Shown: positions 48,815 to 57,057 of the stretch, one piece after another | How the letters are laid out: each line of letters starts with the position of its first letter | Numbering within the stretch: the stretch's first letter is position 1 | Translations under genes and position numbers: made by a program | The notes under the pieces: generated by a model | What the model was told of the DNA's origin: nothing | Database searches by the model: none | Seen by the model: the letters and a program-made list of their open reading frames with translations, nothing else | Assembly (NCBI RefSeq): GCF_004683905.1 | Contig: NZ_CP038438.1 | Location: 434,001-498,000 of the forward strand | From: Pseudomonas fluorescens | GTDB taxonomy: Bacteria; Pseudomonadota; Gammaproteobacteria; Pseudomonadales; Pseudomonadaceae | Length of the DNA stretch: 64,000 nt | Direction of reading: 5' to 3'

Positions 48815-50007
48815 GGGGCGTCTCCGATAATCAGGCTGACGTTGTTGCCGCCGAAGGCAAACGAGTTGCTCATCAGGTAGCGGGGTGCAATGGACGACAG
48901 GCGTTCGCTCGCGGTCACCCACTTCAGCGCCGGCAAGTCGGGGTCGGGCTGGGCGTCCCAGACGTGTGGCGGCAGGGCGTGCTGCGGGTTGTCGGCGCTC
49001 AGGCTCAGCCAGCAGAACGCCGCTTCGAGGGCGCCGGCAGCGCCGAGGGTGTGGCCGGTCATCGGCTTGGTCGACGAGCAGGCCACGCCGTCGGGGAACA
49101 GCGTGGCGACCGCCAGACTTTCCATCGCATCGTTGTGCTGGGTCGCGGTGCCGTGCAGGTTCAGGTAGCTGATTTGCGCCGCTTGCAGCTGTGCGCGGCT
49201 CAAGGCTTTCTGCATCGCTTGCAGGGCGCCGCGGCCGCTCGGTTCCGGCGCGGAAATATGGTGCGCGTCGGAGCTGGCGCCGCTGCCGAGCAGGGCAATG
49301 GCCGGGCCGTCGCAGCGCTGCTTGCTCATCAGGAACAGCACCGCCGCTTCGCCGATGTTGATGCCGTCGCGGTTGGCCGAGAACGGATTGCAGCGCTCGT
49401 CGGACACCGCTTCCAGTGAGGTGAAACCGTTGAGCGTGAGTTTACACAGGCTGTCGACCCCGCCGCACAGCACCGCGTCGCACAGGCCCAGATCGAGCAG
49501 GCGCTGCGCGCTCATCAACGCCCGCGCACTGGACGTGCAGGCGGTGGAAATCACGTAGGTCGGGCCGCTGAGTTGCAGCCAGTCGGCGAGAAAATTCGCC
49601 GGGGCGCCGAGTTCCTGTTGCCGATAGTCGTACTCGGCCGGGAACTGCCGCTCACGAAGGTAGTGCGCCAACCCGCGACTGGCTTCGTCGATCCCCGAGG
49701 TGCTGGTGCCGAGCACCACGCCGATGCGCGCGCGACCATAGGTCTGGATCGCCCGGTCGATGTCCTCGCGAATCTGCAGCGCGGCTTCCAGCAGCAGTTG
49801 ATTGTTGCGGCTGCTCTGATCGGCCAGTTCGGCCGGAATCGCCGCCAGCTCAGCGTGCACCGCCGCCACCGGCAACTCACGCCCGGCCACCCAGCCGGAC
49901 TCGCGGCGCATGCCCGAGCAGTCACCGGCAAACAGGTTGTGCGCGACCTGGTGCTTGTCGCGGCCCAACGCGCAGATCACGCCGAGGGCATTGAGGTAGG
50001 CAGTCAT
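48811..50007 (-). CDS. Beta-ketoacyl-ACP synthase, second ketosynthase of the aryl polyene operon
   Basis: A 398-residue ketosynthase, diverged from the one at 46403 but also with a complete triad: Cys157 in STACTSSARA, His in LHGTATQHND and His in MTGHTLGAAGALE. The presence of two full ketosynthases points to a heterodimeric or sequential condensing system, as reported for E. coli APE enzymes (established for that system, inferred here). It overlaps its neighbours on both sides by 4 nt. Confidence 0.9.
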   Translation of the reverse strand: MTAYLNALGVICALGRDKHQVAHNLFAGDCSGMRRESGWVAGRELPVAAVHAELAAIPAELADQSSRNNQLLLEAALQIREDIDRAIQTYGRARIGVVLGTSTSGIDEASRGLAHYLRERQFPAEYDYRQQELGAPANFLADWLQLSGPTYVISTACTSSARALMSAQRLLDLGLCDAVLCGGVDSLCKLTLNGFTSLEAVSDERCNPFSANRDGINIGEAAVLFLMSKQRCDGPAIALLGSGASSDAHHISAPEPSGRGALQAMQKALSRAQLQAAQISYLNLHGTATQHNDAMESLAVATLFPDGVACSSTKPMTGHTLGAAGALEAAFCWLSLSADNPQHALPPHVWDAQPDPDLPALKWVTASERLSSIAPRYLMSNSFAFGGNNVSLIIGDAP

Positions 50008-50480
50008 GGCGTCGGTTCACCGAGAGGAGAAACCCGATAGTGCGGGCCTTGGGGCAGATTCAATTGGAAACTCAACGGTTGTGCATAACGGATCGTCCAG
50101 CGCGGCGCCAGCGTGCGTTGCTCGCCCTGCTGCTGCGCGGCGGGGTAATTGCGCGCCAGTTCGCCGGAGGGGGTCAGGGCGAACAGCAACGCGGCAAACA
50201 GCTCCCGGGCCTCCGGATTGGGCGGCAGCAGCCCGTCGGCCTGCCAGCGACCGTCGATCAGTTGCTGACGCGCCTGGGGGATGCCTAGCGGATCCATCAT
50301 CGACCAGCGGATGCCGGAGCCTTCGCGCTGGATCACCAGCAGCCAGTCCTGACGTTGATTGGCCTGATTACGTTCGATGTGCAATTGCAGCGGTAACGGC
50401 AGCGTCGGGTTGCTCGCGGGCAGCGGCGCCTGGTTGGCGCATCCACTTAGCAGGGCCGTTAGCAACAATACCAGCCACAC
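50004..50480 (-). CDS. DUF3261-type lipoprotein of the aryl polyene operon
   Basis: A 158-residue lipoprotein: WLVLLLTALLSGCANQ gives a lipobox (LLSGC) with Cys near residue 14. The mature part is soluble and beta-rich (QLHIERNQANQRQDWLLVIQ, RWTIRYAQPLSFQLN). Lipoproteins of this type recur in APE clusters, probably as outer-membrane acceptors in pigment delivery with the LolA-like and MMPL proteins (inference). The start is the second of two GTG codons, 5 nt after AGGGG; this ribosome site is the edge of a REP palindrome. Longer starts would translate the REP. Confidence 0.75.
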   Translation of the reverse strand: MWLVLLLTALLSGCANQAPLPASNPTLPLPLQLHIERNQANQRQDWLLVIQREGSGIRWSMMDPLGIPQARQQLIDGRWQADGLLPPNPEARELFAALLFALTPSGELARNYPAAQQQGEQRTLAPRWTIRYAQPLSFQLNLPQGPHYRVSPLGEPTP

Positions 50481-50490
50481 CACAACCCCT

Positions 50491-50578
50491 GTGGGAGCGG
50501 GCTTGCTCGCGAAGGCGTCGGCACATCCGACATCAATGCCAACTGACCCACCGCTTTCGCGAGCAAGCCCGCTCCCAC
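50491..50578. repeat. REP/REPIN palindrome inside the aryl polyene operon
   Basis: Inverted pair of GTGGGAGCGGGCTTGCTCGC units filling the 113-nt gap between the methyltransferase stop and the DUF3261 lipoprotein start. Within the operon this is one of only two gaps of such size. It may attenuate or protect the downstream mRNA. Confidence 0.9.
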
Positions 50579-50593
50579 AGGTTAAGTGTTGCA

Positions 50594-51319
50594 TCAGCAA
50601 GCCCCTGCCAATGGTTTTCGGGCAACGACATTCACCAAGGTTTCCTCACGCTCGCCAAACGGCTTCGGCCGGCGCAATCCAAACCGTTCCAGCAGCCCGA
50701 AATCCTGCGACCGGCTCCACCACAGATACGGGTACGAAACGTTGCACTCACTGAATTGGAAACCCTGCTGGCGAATCATCTCCAGGTACTGCGCCGCGCT
50801 CTTCTGCACATGCATCGGATGGCGGAACAGCCAGCGAATCACCCAGGTATCAATGTAAGCCTCGGTGGACTCGGCGAACAGCAGATAACCGCCCGGCTTC
50901 AGTACGCGGTAGAACTCGGCGAGGGCTTTTTCCTGTTCGACCAGATGATGAAAGGTCTGGTGGCAGAACAGCAGATCGACACTGGCGTCCGCCACGTTGA
51001 GCGTCGCGCAGTCACTGCCGATCAGCTCCACATCGAAACCCTGACGCGCCGCTTCTTCGGCGCTCAATTCAAGGCTGTGCGGATCGGCATCGACACCGAT
51101 CAAGCGCTGCGGGGCGAAGGTCTGGCGCAAATGCCGGAACGACTTGCCCTGACCACAACCGGCATCCAGCAGCACCGGATTGGCCGGCAGCGACTCGCTG
51201 AACAGCCCGCGCAAATCGTTGATCGCCACGCGCAACACATGGTGCTGCCAAGTGTGGCTGCGCAGGAACCAGAAACCGAAGCGGGTTTCCTCGACGTAGC
51301 TGTCGCTCAAGTAATTCAT
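50594..51319 (-). CDS. SAM-dependent methyltransferase of the aryl polyene operon
   Basis: A 241-residue class I methyltransferase with the SAM-binding motif LLDAGCGQGKSFRHL (about residues 67-81), the acidic GVDADPHS after strand 2, and LIGSDCATLNVADASVDLLF. APE head groups are often C- or O-methylated on the aromatic ring, so this is its probable substrate (inference). It overlaps the FAD-dependent enzyme upstream by 4 nt. Confidence 0.87.
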   Translation of the reverse strand: MNYLSDSYVEETRFGFWFLRSHTWQHHVLRVAINDLRGLFSESLPANPVLLDAGCGQGKSFRHLRQTFAPQRLIGVDADPHSLELSAEEAARQGFDVELIGSDCATLNVADASVDLLFCHQTFHHLVEQEKALAEFYRVLKPGGYLLFAESTEAYIDTWVIRWLFRHPMHVQKSAAQYLEMIRQQGFQFSECNVSYPYLWWSRSQDFGLLERFGLRRPKPFGEREETLVNVVARKPLAGAC

Positions 51320-52563
51320 GGGGCGTCCTTTGCACAGAGTTCGGAAATCATCTTCAACCGGCGGCGCGCTTCGCTGACGAACGGGTTGCGTTCATCCCAG
51401 GCGTAGCCGGCGAGGATCGAGCAGATCATTCGGCGAATCTCCGCCTGACTGTCTTGATAAAAAATCACGTCCTGAAAGGTGCCGGCATACCAGCCTTCGA
51501 CGTAGCAGCGGAAGGTGTCGACCCCACGTTTGAGCGGTTCGGCGAACTCGCGCTGCCAATCGACGGTTTCGCCCTGCAACTGCCGGTGCAGGACGGCGGC
51601 GGCCATGCTCGCCGAACGCATGGCTATGGTCACGCCGGAGGAGAACACCGGGTCGAGAAATTCCGCGGCGTTGCCGAGCAGGGCGAAGCCGGGGCCATGC
51701 AGGGTTTTCACATTCGCCGCATAACCACCGAGGGTGCGCGCCGGGGTGTCCCACACCGCGTTGTTCAATACACCGGCGAGGCTCGGGGTTTCGCCGATGA
51801 AGCCGCGCAGGCAGGCGTCCAGATCGCTGTCGCGACCATGGAGATGTTCGGCGGCAGCCACCACGCCCACCGAGCAGCGACCGTTGCTGAACGGGATCGT
51901 CCAGAACCAGATGTCGCGGTGCTCGGGGTGGGTGGTGACGAGGATCTTCTCGCGGTCGAAGGCCGGGTTGTCGATGTGATCTTCAACGTGGGTGAACACC
52001 GCCTGGCGCACCGGGAAATTCGACGGCGCTTCCAGCTCGAGCAAACGCGACAGCACGCGCCCGTAGCCGCTGGCGTCGAGTACGAAACCCGCTTCGACGC
52101 GGTACTCGCTGCCGTCCTCGCGCAGCACGTCGAGCTGCGGTCTGGCCCGATCGAAATCGACGCGGACGATGGCGTCGCCGTAGCGGATTTCGGCACCCTG
52201 CAATTCAGCCTGATCGGCCAGCAGCTTGTCGAAATCGGCGCGCTGCACCTGGAATGTGGTCGGCTTGCCCGCGCTGAAGGTGTCGCCGAAATCGAAGGCG
52301 CTGTAGCGCTCGCCCCAGGCGAACGCAGCACCGGTCTTGCGCTGGAAGCCGGCGGCGTTGACGGCGTCGAGCATGCCGGCTTCTTCGACGAAGTCCAGGC
52401 AGTGGCTGAGCAGGCTTTCACCAATGGAAAACCTCGGGAAGTGCTGGCGCTCGAGCACCAGCACATCGTGGCCCTTGCGCGTGAGCAGCGCGGCGGCGAT
52501 GGCGCCGGACGGGCCGGCACCAATGATCACTACCTGACGACGTTGCATTTCAACGGTTGGCAC
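51316..52563 (-). CDS. FAD-dependent halogenase-like oxidoreductase of the aryl polyene operon
   Basis: A 415-residue flavoprotein with an N-terminal FAD motif (VVIIGAGPSGAIAAALL, residues 11-27), HFPRFSIGESLL (41-52), the Lys in FQRKTGAAFAWG (Lys76) and the flavin-halogenase marker WxWxIP as WFWTIP (219-224). These match flavin-dependent halogenases acting on carrier-bound aromatics, although some non-halogenating relatives share them. It would need reduced FAD from a partner reductase, which is not seen here. GTG 52563 has GGAG 5 nt upstream and overlaps the antiporter gene by 14 nt. Confidence 0.82.
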   Translation of the reverse strand: MPTVEMQRRQVVIIGAGPSGAIAAALLTRKGHDVLVLERQHFPRFSIGESLLSHCLDFVEEAGMLDAVNAAGFQRKTGAAFAWGERYSAFDFGDTFSAGKPTTFQVQRADFDKLLADQAELQGAEIRYGDAIVRVDFDRARPQLDVLREDGSEYRVEAGFVLDASGYGRVLSRLLELEAPSNFPVRQAVFTHVEDHIDNPAFDREKILVTTHPEHRDIWFWTIPFSNGRCSVGVVAAAEHLHGRDSDLDACLRGFIGETPSLAGVLNNAVWDTPARTLGGYAANVKTLHGPGFALLGNAAEFLDPVFSSGVTIAMRSASMAAAVLHRQLQGETVDWQREFAEPLKRGVDTFRCYVEGWYAGTFQDVIFYQDSQAEIRRMICSILAGYAWDERNPFVSEARRRLKMISELCAKDAP

Positions 52564-53710
52564 GTGAACTCCCGGGCGCAGTGGCGGTGGTTTTCAGGGG
52601 CGCGCGGTGCAGGCCGATCAGGGCCGGCAACAGCGTCGCGATCAGGCCCATCAGCATCAGCGCGAAGTACAGCGCCGGGCTGATGAGCTGTTGTTGCAGC
52701 AGCAGGTTGAGAAAGACGATTTCGCTCAGCCCGCGAATGTTCAGCAGCACGCTTTCACGCCAGCGGCTGGCGCCTTCAAACGACGCACCGGCCCAGCCCA
52801 GGCCCAGCCAGTTGCCGAGCAGTTTACTGGCAATCGGCAACAGCAGCAGCGCCGCCCATTGCACCGCGCCGAGGCTGGCGAGGGCGCTGTGCACGTCGAT
52901 CTGCACGATGCCGAAGGTGAGGATCAGCGGGATCGCGATCCATGTCTGCAAACGGCTCATCCACCGCGCCGGCAATGGCAGCACCAACGGTACTTTCAGC
53001 AAGGCCATGCACAGCAGATAACCGATGCCGAAAATCAGTGCGTTGAGTTTGTAGTGCTCGGCCAGCACCAGCAGCGCAAAGAAACCAAGGCTGTAGGTCA
53101 GCGGTCGACGCACGCGCAGCAGATGCAACAGCAGCGGCACGCAGGCCAGTCCCAGCGGCAGCAACAGACTGCTCAGATGCAGACTGCCCTGAGCGACACC
53201 GAACAGCGTCCAGCAGGTCAGGTCGATGAGGATGGCGGTCTGCACCAGACGCCGGGTGGCGGCGGGCGGGTAGTCGATGTGACGCAAATACAGATACAGC
53301 ACCGGGATCGCCGTGATCGCGAACACCAGACCGATCGCCAGCGAGTTCAGCCACGGTTGCGCTGGCAGCAACCAAGCGGCGGCCGCCAGACCGGAGGCAA
53401 ATGGCACGGCAAAACTCGGCACGGCGATTTTCACGCTCTGGCGGTCGAGCCGCAGGTCGATCACATCACTGAGAATGTGCCCGAGCAACAGCGCGAAACT
53501 CAGGCTGTAGAGGTCTTTCAGCCACACCGGCGCAATCAGTTGAGCACCGCTGAGCTGCCAGCCCGGTTCGATCCAGAAATACATCAGCAGCGGCAACCCG
53601 AAGCTGGCCAGCAGCAACTGGCTGACGATCGGGATCAGGCCGAAATGCCGACCGATACGGGTCGCCACAGCGAACAGCGCCAAGGCCATCAGCCAGAAGC
53701 TGACGACCAT
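52550..53710 (-). CDS. CPA2-type cation/proton antiporter embedded in the aryl polyene operon
   Basis: A 386-residue polytopic membrane protein with about 11-12 helices. Two features mark it as CPA2: the helix-5 acidic site ILIDLTCWTLFGVAQ, comparable to the ND/DD-V-AW motif of plant CHX and related antiporters, and the helix-10 motif VLLNIRGLSEIVFLNLLLQQ, comparable to the N-RGL-E-LN motif. It lacks a TrkA/RCK regulatory tail. Start and stop overlap the flanking MMPL exporter (TGATG) and halogenase-like genes, so it is a true operon member. Role unknown; it may energise or balance pigment export. Confidence 0.82.
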   Translation of the reverse strand: MVVSFWLMALALFAVATRIGRHFGLIPIVSQLLLASFGLPLLMYFWIEPGWQLSGAQLIAPVWLKDLYSLSFALLLGHILSDVIDLRLDRQSVKIAVPSFAVPFASGLAAAAWLLPAQPWLNSLAIGLVFAITAIPVLYLYLRHIDYPPAATRRLVQTAILIDLTCWTLFGVAQGSLHLSSLLLPLGLACVPLLLHLLRVRRPLTYSLGFFALLVLAEHYKLNALIFGIGYLLCMALLKVPLVLPLPARWMSRLQTWIAIPLILTFGIVQIDVHSALASLGAVQWAALLLLPIASKLLGNWLGLGWAGASFEGASRWRESVLLNIRGLSEIVFLNLLLQQQLISPALYFALMLMGLIATLLPALIGLHRAPLKTTATAPGSSRANR

Positions 53711-56049
53711 CACGCTGCCGGCTCCACGACGGCGGCGCGGTGGACGTGACGTCCGGCCCACGGCGCCAGAATGAAACTGAACGCCAGCCCCAGGCTTACC
53801 GCCAGGCCGAAGTTGCTCACCGCCGGCGTGCTCGACACCGCCAGCAGACCGAACGACAACCAGGTCGTCAACGCCGCCAGCAAGGTGCCCAGCAAGCTGA
53901 CAGCCGCACCGCCGACCTGCTCACGCATGAGGATCGCGTAATCGACGCTGATCGCCGTTACCAGCAGCAGGCCGAACAGGCTGAACAGGGTCAGCGGCTG
54001 ACCGAGCCAACCGAGGCTGGCAAGGCTGCACAGCGCTGCCAGCAGCGGCAGGGCGACGATGCGCAAGGCGCCACCGAAACCGAACGGCACGATCAGCACC
54101 AGCACGATCAACACGCAGGAGGCGAGTTTCAGTTCGGCGGCGCTGATCTGGGTCGCGGCGAATACGTTGTTCAATTCGCCGAGACGATCCACCAGCATCA
54201 CCCCCGGCAAGTCCAGCGCCTGCACCCGCAGCAGTGACGGATTGTTCAGGCCTTGCAGGCTGGTCATCGCCGCCACGCCGTCAGCGGTCGGGCCGAGCCA
54301 AAGCGTACGGTAAGGCTCGCCTAACGGCCCGGCGAGTGCCGCGTCGATGTCCTCGGCGGGCAGGCTCTGCAACTGCTGCAGTTCGGTTTGCAACGCCGCG
54401 AGCGGTACGCCGAGCTCGAGCAGTGGCTGCCAGTATTGCGGCAGTTTGCTCAGCGCTTCGCGAACCTGCTGTTGCTGGCTCGGCGGACTGAGCAGTTGAT
54501 CGAGGGCCAGATAGCCTTGCAGTTTGTCGAGGTTGACCAGTTGCTGCAGACGCTCGCTCAACGCGGCCTGACGCTCCAGCAGTTGCTGCTGATTGGCGCC
54601 GCGCACGAGGAAGAACTGGCTGGTCGGCTGATAGCCGGTGATGCGCGCGATGGTCTGCGCTTCATCGGTCAGGCGTTGTGGCGCACCGACCCACTGGCGA
54701 ATGTCGTTCTTGCTTTGCAGCTGCACCAGACCGCCAGCGCAGAACGCGATCAACAGCGCCAGCAGCACCGGGGTGCGCACGTGTTCGAGCAGGGTTTCGC
54801 GCAGCTGCACCAAGCGCTCGGCCAGGCGCAGTGGCCATTGCGCCGGTTGCAGCTCAACGTTGTTCAGCAGGGCCGGCAGCAGGCACACCGCCGACAGATA
54901 GGCACCGAGCAATCCTGCGGCAGAGAACACCGCGATTTGTGTCAGCGCCGGGAAGGGCGTCCAGGCCAGCGCCAGATAACCGATGGCGCTGGTGATCAGG
55001 CTCAGCGTCAGTCCGGAGAGTGTCAGGCGCAGCGCCGGCCAGCTGCGCCACGGCTTGAGGCTCCAGCTTTTCGACAGATAGTGCAGCGGGTAATCCACCG
55101 CCACGCCGATCAGGCTGGAGCCGAGTACCAGGGTCATCACGTGCATGTGGCCGAACAGCGCCACGCAGGCCACCGCGCCGAACAGCATGCCCACCAGCAC
55201 CGGCACGAACGCCAGCAGCACCCGCCAGCGGCGAAACGCCAACAGCAGCAACAACAGAATCCCGAGAGTGGCGCCGCCGCCGACCCAGGTCATTTCGCGG
55301 GTGGCTTGTTGCTGGCCGTTGGCGGCGTACAGCAGACCGCTGGCGGCCAACAGTTGCACGTCGGCTCTCGCCGCCTGCTCGCGACTGTGCTGCAGCAGAT
55401 CGGCGACTTGTAGCGGCAGGTTCATGTCGAAGGCATTGCCGGTGGTGCGCGCGCGCAGCAGCACCCAGCTCTTGCCATCGGAATCGGCGACCAGTGCGCC
55501 GCTGCCGATGTCCAGTTGCACCGCGCCGTGCTTCGGCTGGCTGTTCTGGATACGCCCGGTGAGACCCAGCCAGTCGTCCTGGCTCGGCACCAGGGTGAAA
55601 CCGTTGAACGGGTCGAACAGTGCCTGCACCCGTTGCTGAATGAACGCATCGGGATGCTCGCTCAGCAGTTGCCGGTCATCTGCGGAGAGCATCGCCAGTC
55701 GCCCTTGCAGCAGTTGCGTGCGCAGCGCCGGCAGATCCGCCTGCAGGTTCCACTGGACCTTTTCGAACAGACCGCTGGCCTGCCATTGCTCGCCCAGAGT
55801 CTGAGCCATGGCCACCGCTTGCTGGCGATCGGCGTGGCCGACCAGCACCAGCATTTCCCGATTGAGCGGCTCCTGCATGCGCTGTTCGGCGCGCAGTTCG
55901 AGGGCGTCAGGGTTGGTCCCGGGCACCAGCTCCATGAGGTTGGCCGACAGCGGCGCACCGTCGCGCCACTGCCACCCGGCCAGCGCGACGACCGCCAGCA
56001 GCAGGATCAGGAACAGCCACGGCAGCCTGCTTTCACTCGGCAAAGTCAT
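53710..56049 (-). CDS. MMPL/RND-family exporter of the aryl polyene operon
   Basis: A 779-residue inner-membrane transporter with the duplicated MMPL layout: helix 1 at about 10-27, a large periplasmic domain, five helices (from about 255-400), a second periplasmic domain and a further five helices to the C-terminus (VTAISVDYAILMREQVGG carries the family Asp/Tyr pair; GVAVDYPLHYLSKSW is its first-half counterpart). APE clusters carry such a transporter with a LolA-like protein to move the finished lipid pigment to the outer membrane. It overlaps the LolA gene upstream by 17 nt. Confidence 0.92.
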   Translation of the reverse strand: MTLPSESRLPWLFLILLLAVVALAGWQWRDGAPLSANLMELVPGTNPDALELRAEQRMQEPLNREMLVLVGHADRQQAVAMAQTLGEQWQASGLFEKVQWNLQADLPALRTQLLQGRLAMLSADDRQLLSEHPDAFIQQRVQALFDPFNGFTLVPSQDDWLGLTGRIQNSQPKHGAVQLDIGSGALVADSDGKSWVLLRARTTGNAFDMNLPLQVADLLQHSREQAARADVQLLAASGLLYAANGQQQATREMTWVGGGATLGILLLLLLAFRRWRVLLAFVPVLVGMLFGAVACVALFGHMHVMTLVLGSSLIGVAVDYPLHYLSKSWSLKPWRSWPALRLTLSGLTLSLITSAIGYLALAWTPFPALTQIAVFSAAGLLGAYLSAVCLLPALLNNVELQPAQWPLRLAERLVQLRETLLEHVRTPVLLALLIAFCAGGLVQLQSKNDIRQWVGAPQRLTDEAQTIARITGYQPTSQFFLVRGANQQQLLERQAALSERLQQLVNLDKLQGYLALDQLLSPPSQQQQVREALSKLPQYWQPLLELGVPLAALQTELQQLQSLPAEDIDAALAGPLGEPYRTLWLGPTADGVAAMTSLQGLNNPSLLRVQALDLPGVMLVDRLGELNNVFAATQISAAELKLASCVLIVLVLIVPFGFGGALRIVALPLLAALCSLASLGWLGQPLTLFSLFGLLLVTAISVDYAILMREQVGGAAVSLLGTLLAALTTWLSFGLLAVSSTPAVSNFGLAVSLGLAFSFILAPWAGRHVHRAAVVEPAA

Positions 56050-56635
56050 GTTGCTCCGCTTCGCTCAACGGTTGACCGGAGGTACTGTCCTGCATGCGCA
56101 ACACGGTGCTGTCGCCCTGGGTTTCCAGCAGTTCGATGGTCTGCACCAGCTCACCGCCGTCGATATTGATCTGATTGAACACTTGCTTGAGCAGCACCGA
56201 GCGCGGGGTCAGGGTCAGTTTCCACTGCTGTGCGTCGCCGCTCAGGGCCAGTTCGAAATCCCGCTGCAAGCCGCTGCTGTCGCCTTGCAGCACGGCGAGG
56301 AACAAACGGTTCTGTTCGGCACCGGCGCTCTTGTTCGGCAGCAACTGCCAAGCGTTGCCGTCACGACGGGCGATGCCGTTGGCGGTGATGCGGTAATCCT
56401 GTTGCAGCGGGGTCTTGAGCAGCCAGAGCAGGCCGTGATTTTTCGCCAGGACGAAGTTGCCCTTGCTGATCAGCGGCTGAGGCAGCGCGCGCAGGTGTTT
56501 TTCCTGAATGAACTGGCCGTGGATCACTTCCGGTTTCGCCAGTTGTTCGCTGAGCTGTTGCAGGTCGAAGGCGTTGGCCAGCGTCGACACGGCGAGCAGC
56601 GCCATCGCGCCAAGGCATTTGCAGAACAGGTTCAT
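56033..56635 (-). CDS. LolA-like periplasmic lipid carrier of the aryl polyene operon
   Basis: A 200-residue protein with a signal peptide (MNLFCKCLGAMALLAVSTLA, cleavage after NA) and a LolA/LolB-like open beta-barrel pattern: FIQEKHLRALPQPLISKGNF, GLLWLLKTPLQQDYRITANG, LTLTPRSVLLKQVFNQINID. It probably ferries the aryl polyene lipid, rather than lipoproteins, across the periplasm together with the MMPL exporter. It overlaps the neighbouring genes on both sides. Confidence 0.88.
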   Translation of the reverse strand: MNLFCKCLGAMALLAVSTLANAFDLQQLSEQLAKPEVIHGQFIQEKHLRALPQPLISKGNFVLAKNHGLLWLLKTPLQQDYRITANGIARRDGNAWQLLPNKSAGAEQNRLFLAVLQGDSSGLQRDFELALSGDAQQWKLTLTPRSVLLKQVFNQINIDGGELVQTIELLETQGDSTVLRMQDSTSGQPLSEAEQHDFAE

Positions 56636-57057
56636 CGCAGCATCCTTTCCACCGCATCGGTGAACACTTTGGGTGAGGCCAGTTGCATCTCGCGGCTGCT
56701 GATCTCGACCGCCACCTGCACCGAGCTGGCACGGGTCAGGCGCTCACCGGTCTGCAGGTCGGTGATCAGATAATTGATCTTCAAGCGGTTCTCCCACTCC
56801 ACCAGACTGGCGCGCACGTTCAAGCGCTGGCCGAACACCGCGCCGCGCACATAACGCAGTTGCAGGTCGATGATCGGCCACGCGTAACCGGACTCGGACA
56901 TCTGCGTGTAGTTGTGGCCGATCTGGTCGAGCAGCGCGCAGCGCGCCACTTCCAGGTATTTGACGTAATGCCCGTGCCAGACCACGTGCATGGTGTCGAC
57001 GTCGAAAAACGGTACGAGGATTTCCGTGTCGGCGTGCAGCACTCCGGCGCTACGCAT
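56632..57057 (-). CDS. Acyl-CoA/ACP thioesterase (4-hydroxybenzoyl-CoA thioesterase-like)
   Basis: A 141-residue hotdog thioesterase with the catalytic-Asp region VPFFDVDTMHVVWHGHYVKY, typical of YbgC/4HBT enzymes. In APE pathways a thioesterase of this kind is present, probably to release or edit the acyl chain (inference). The frame is open 52 codons further upstream, but that overlaps the ammonia-lyase and is not family-like; ATG 57057 overlaps the lyase by 8 nt. It overlaps the LolA gene by 4 nt. Confidence 0.9.
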   Translation of the reverse strand: MRSAGVLHADTEILVPFFDVDTMHVVWHGHYVKYLEVARCALLDQIGHNYTQMSESGYAWPIIDLQLRYVRGAVFGQRLNVRASLVEWENRLKINYLITDLQTGERLTRASSVQVAVEISSREMQLASPKVFTDAVERMLR

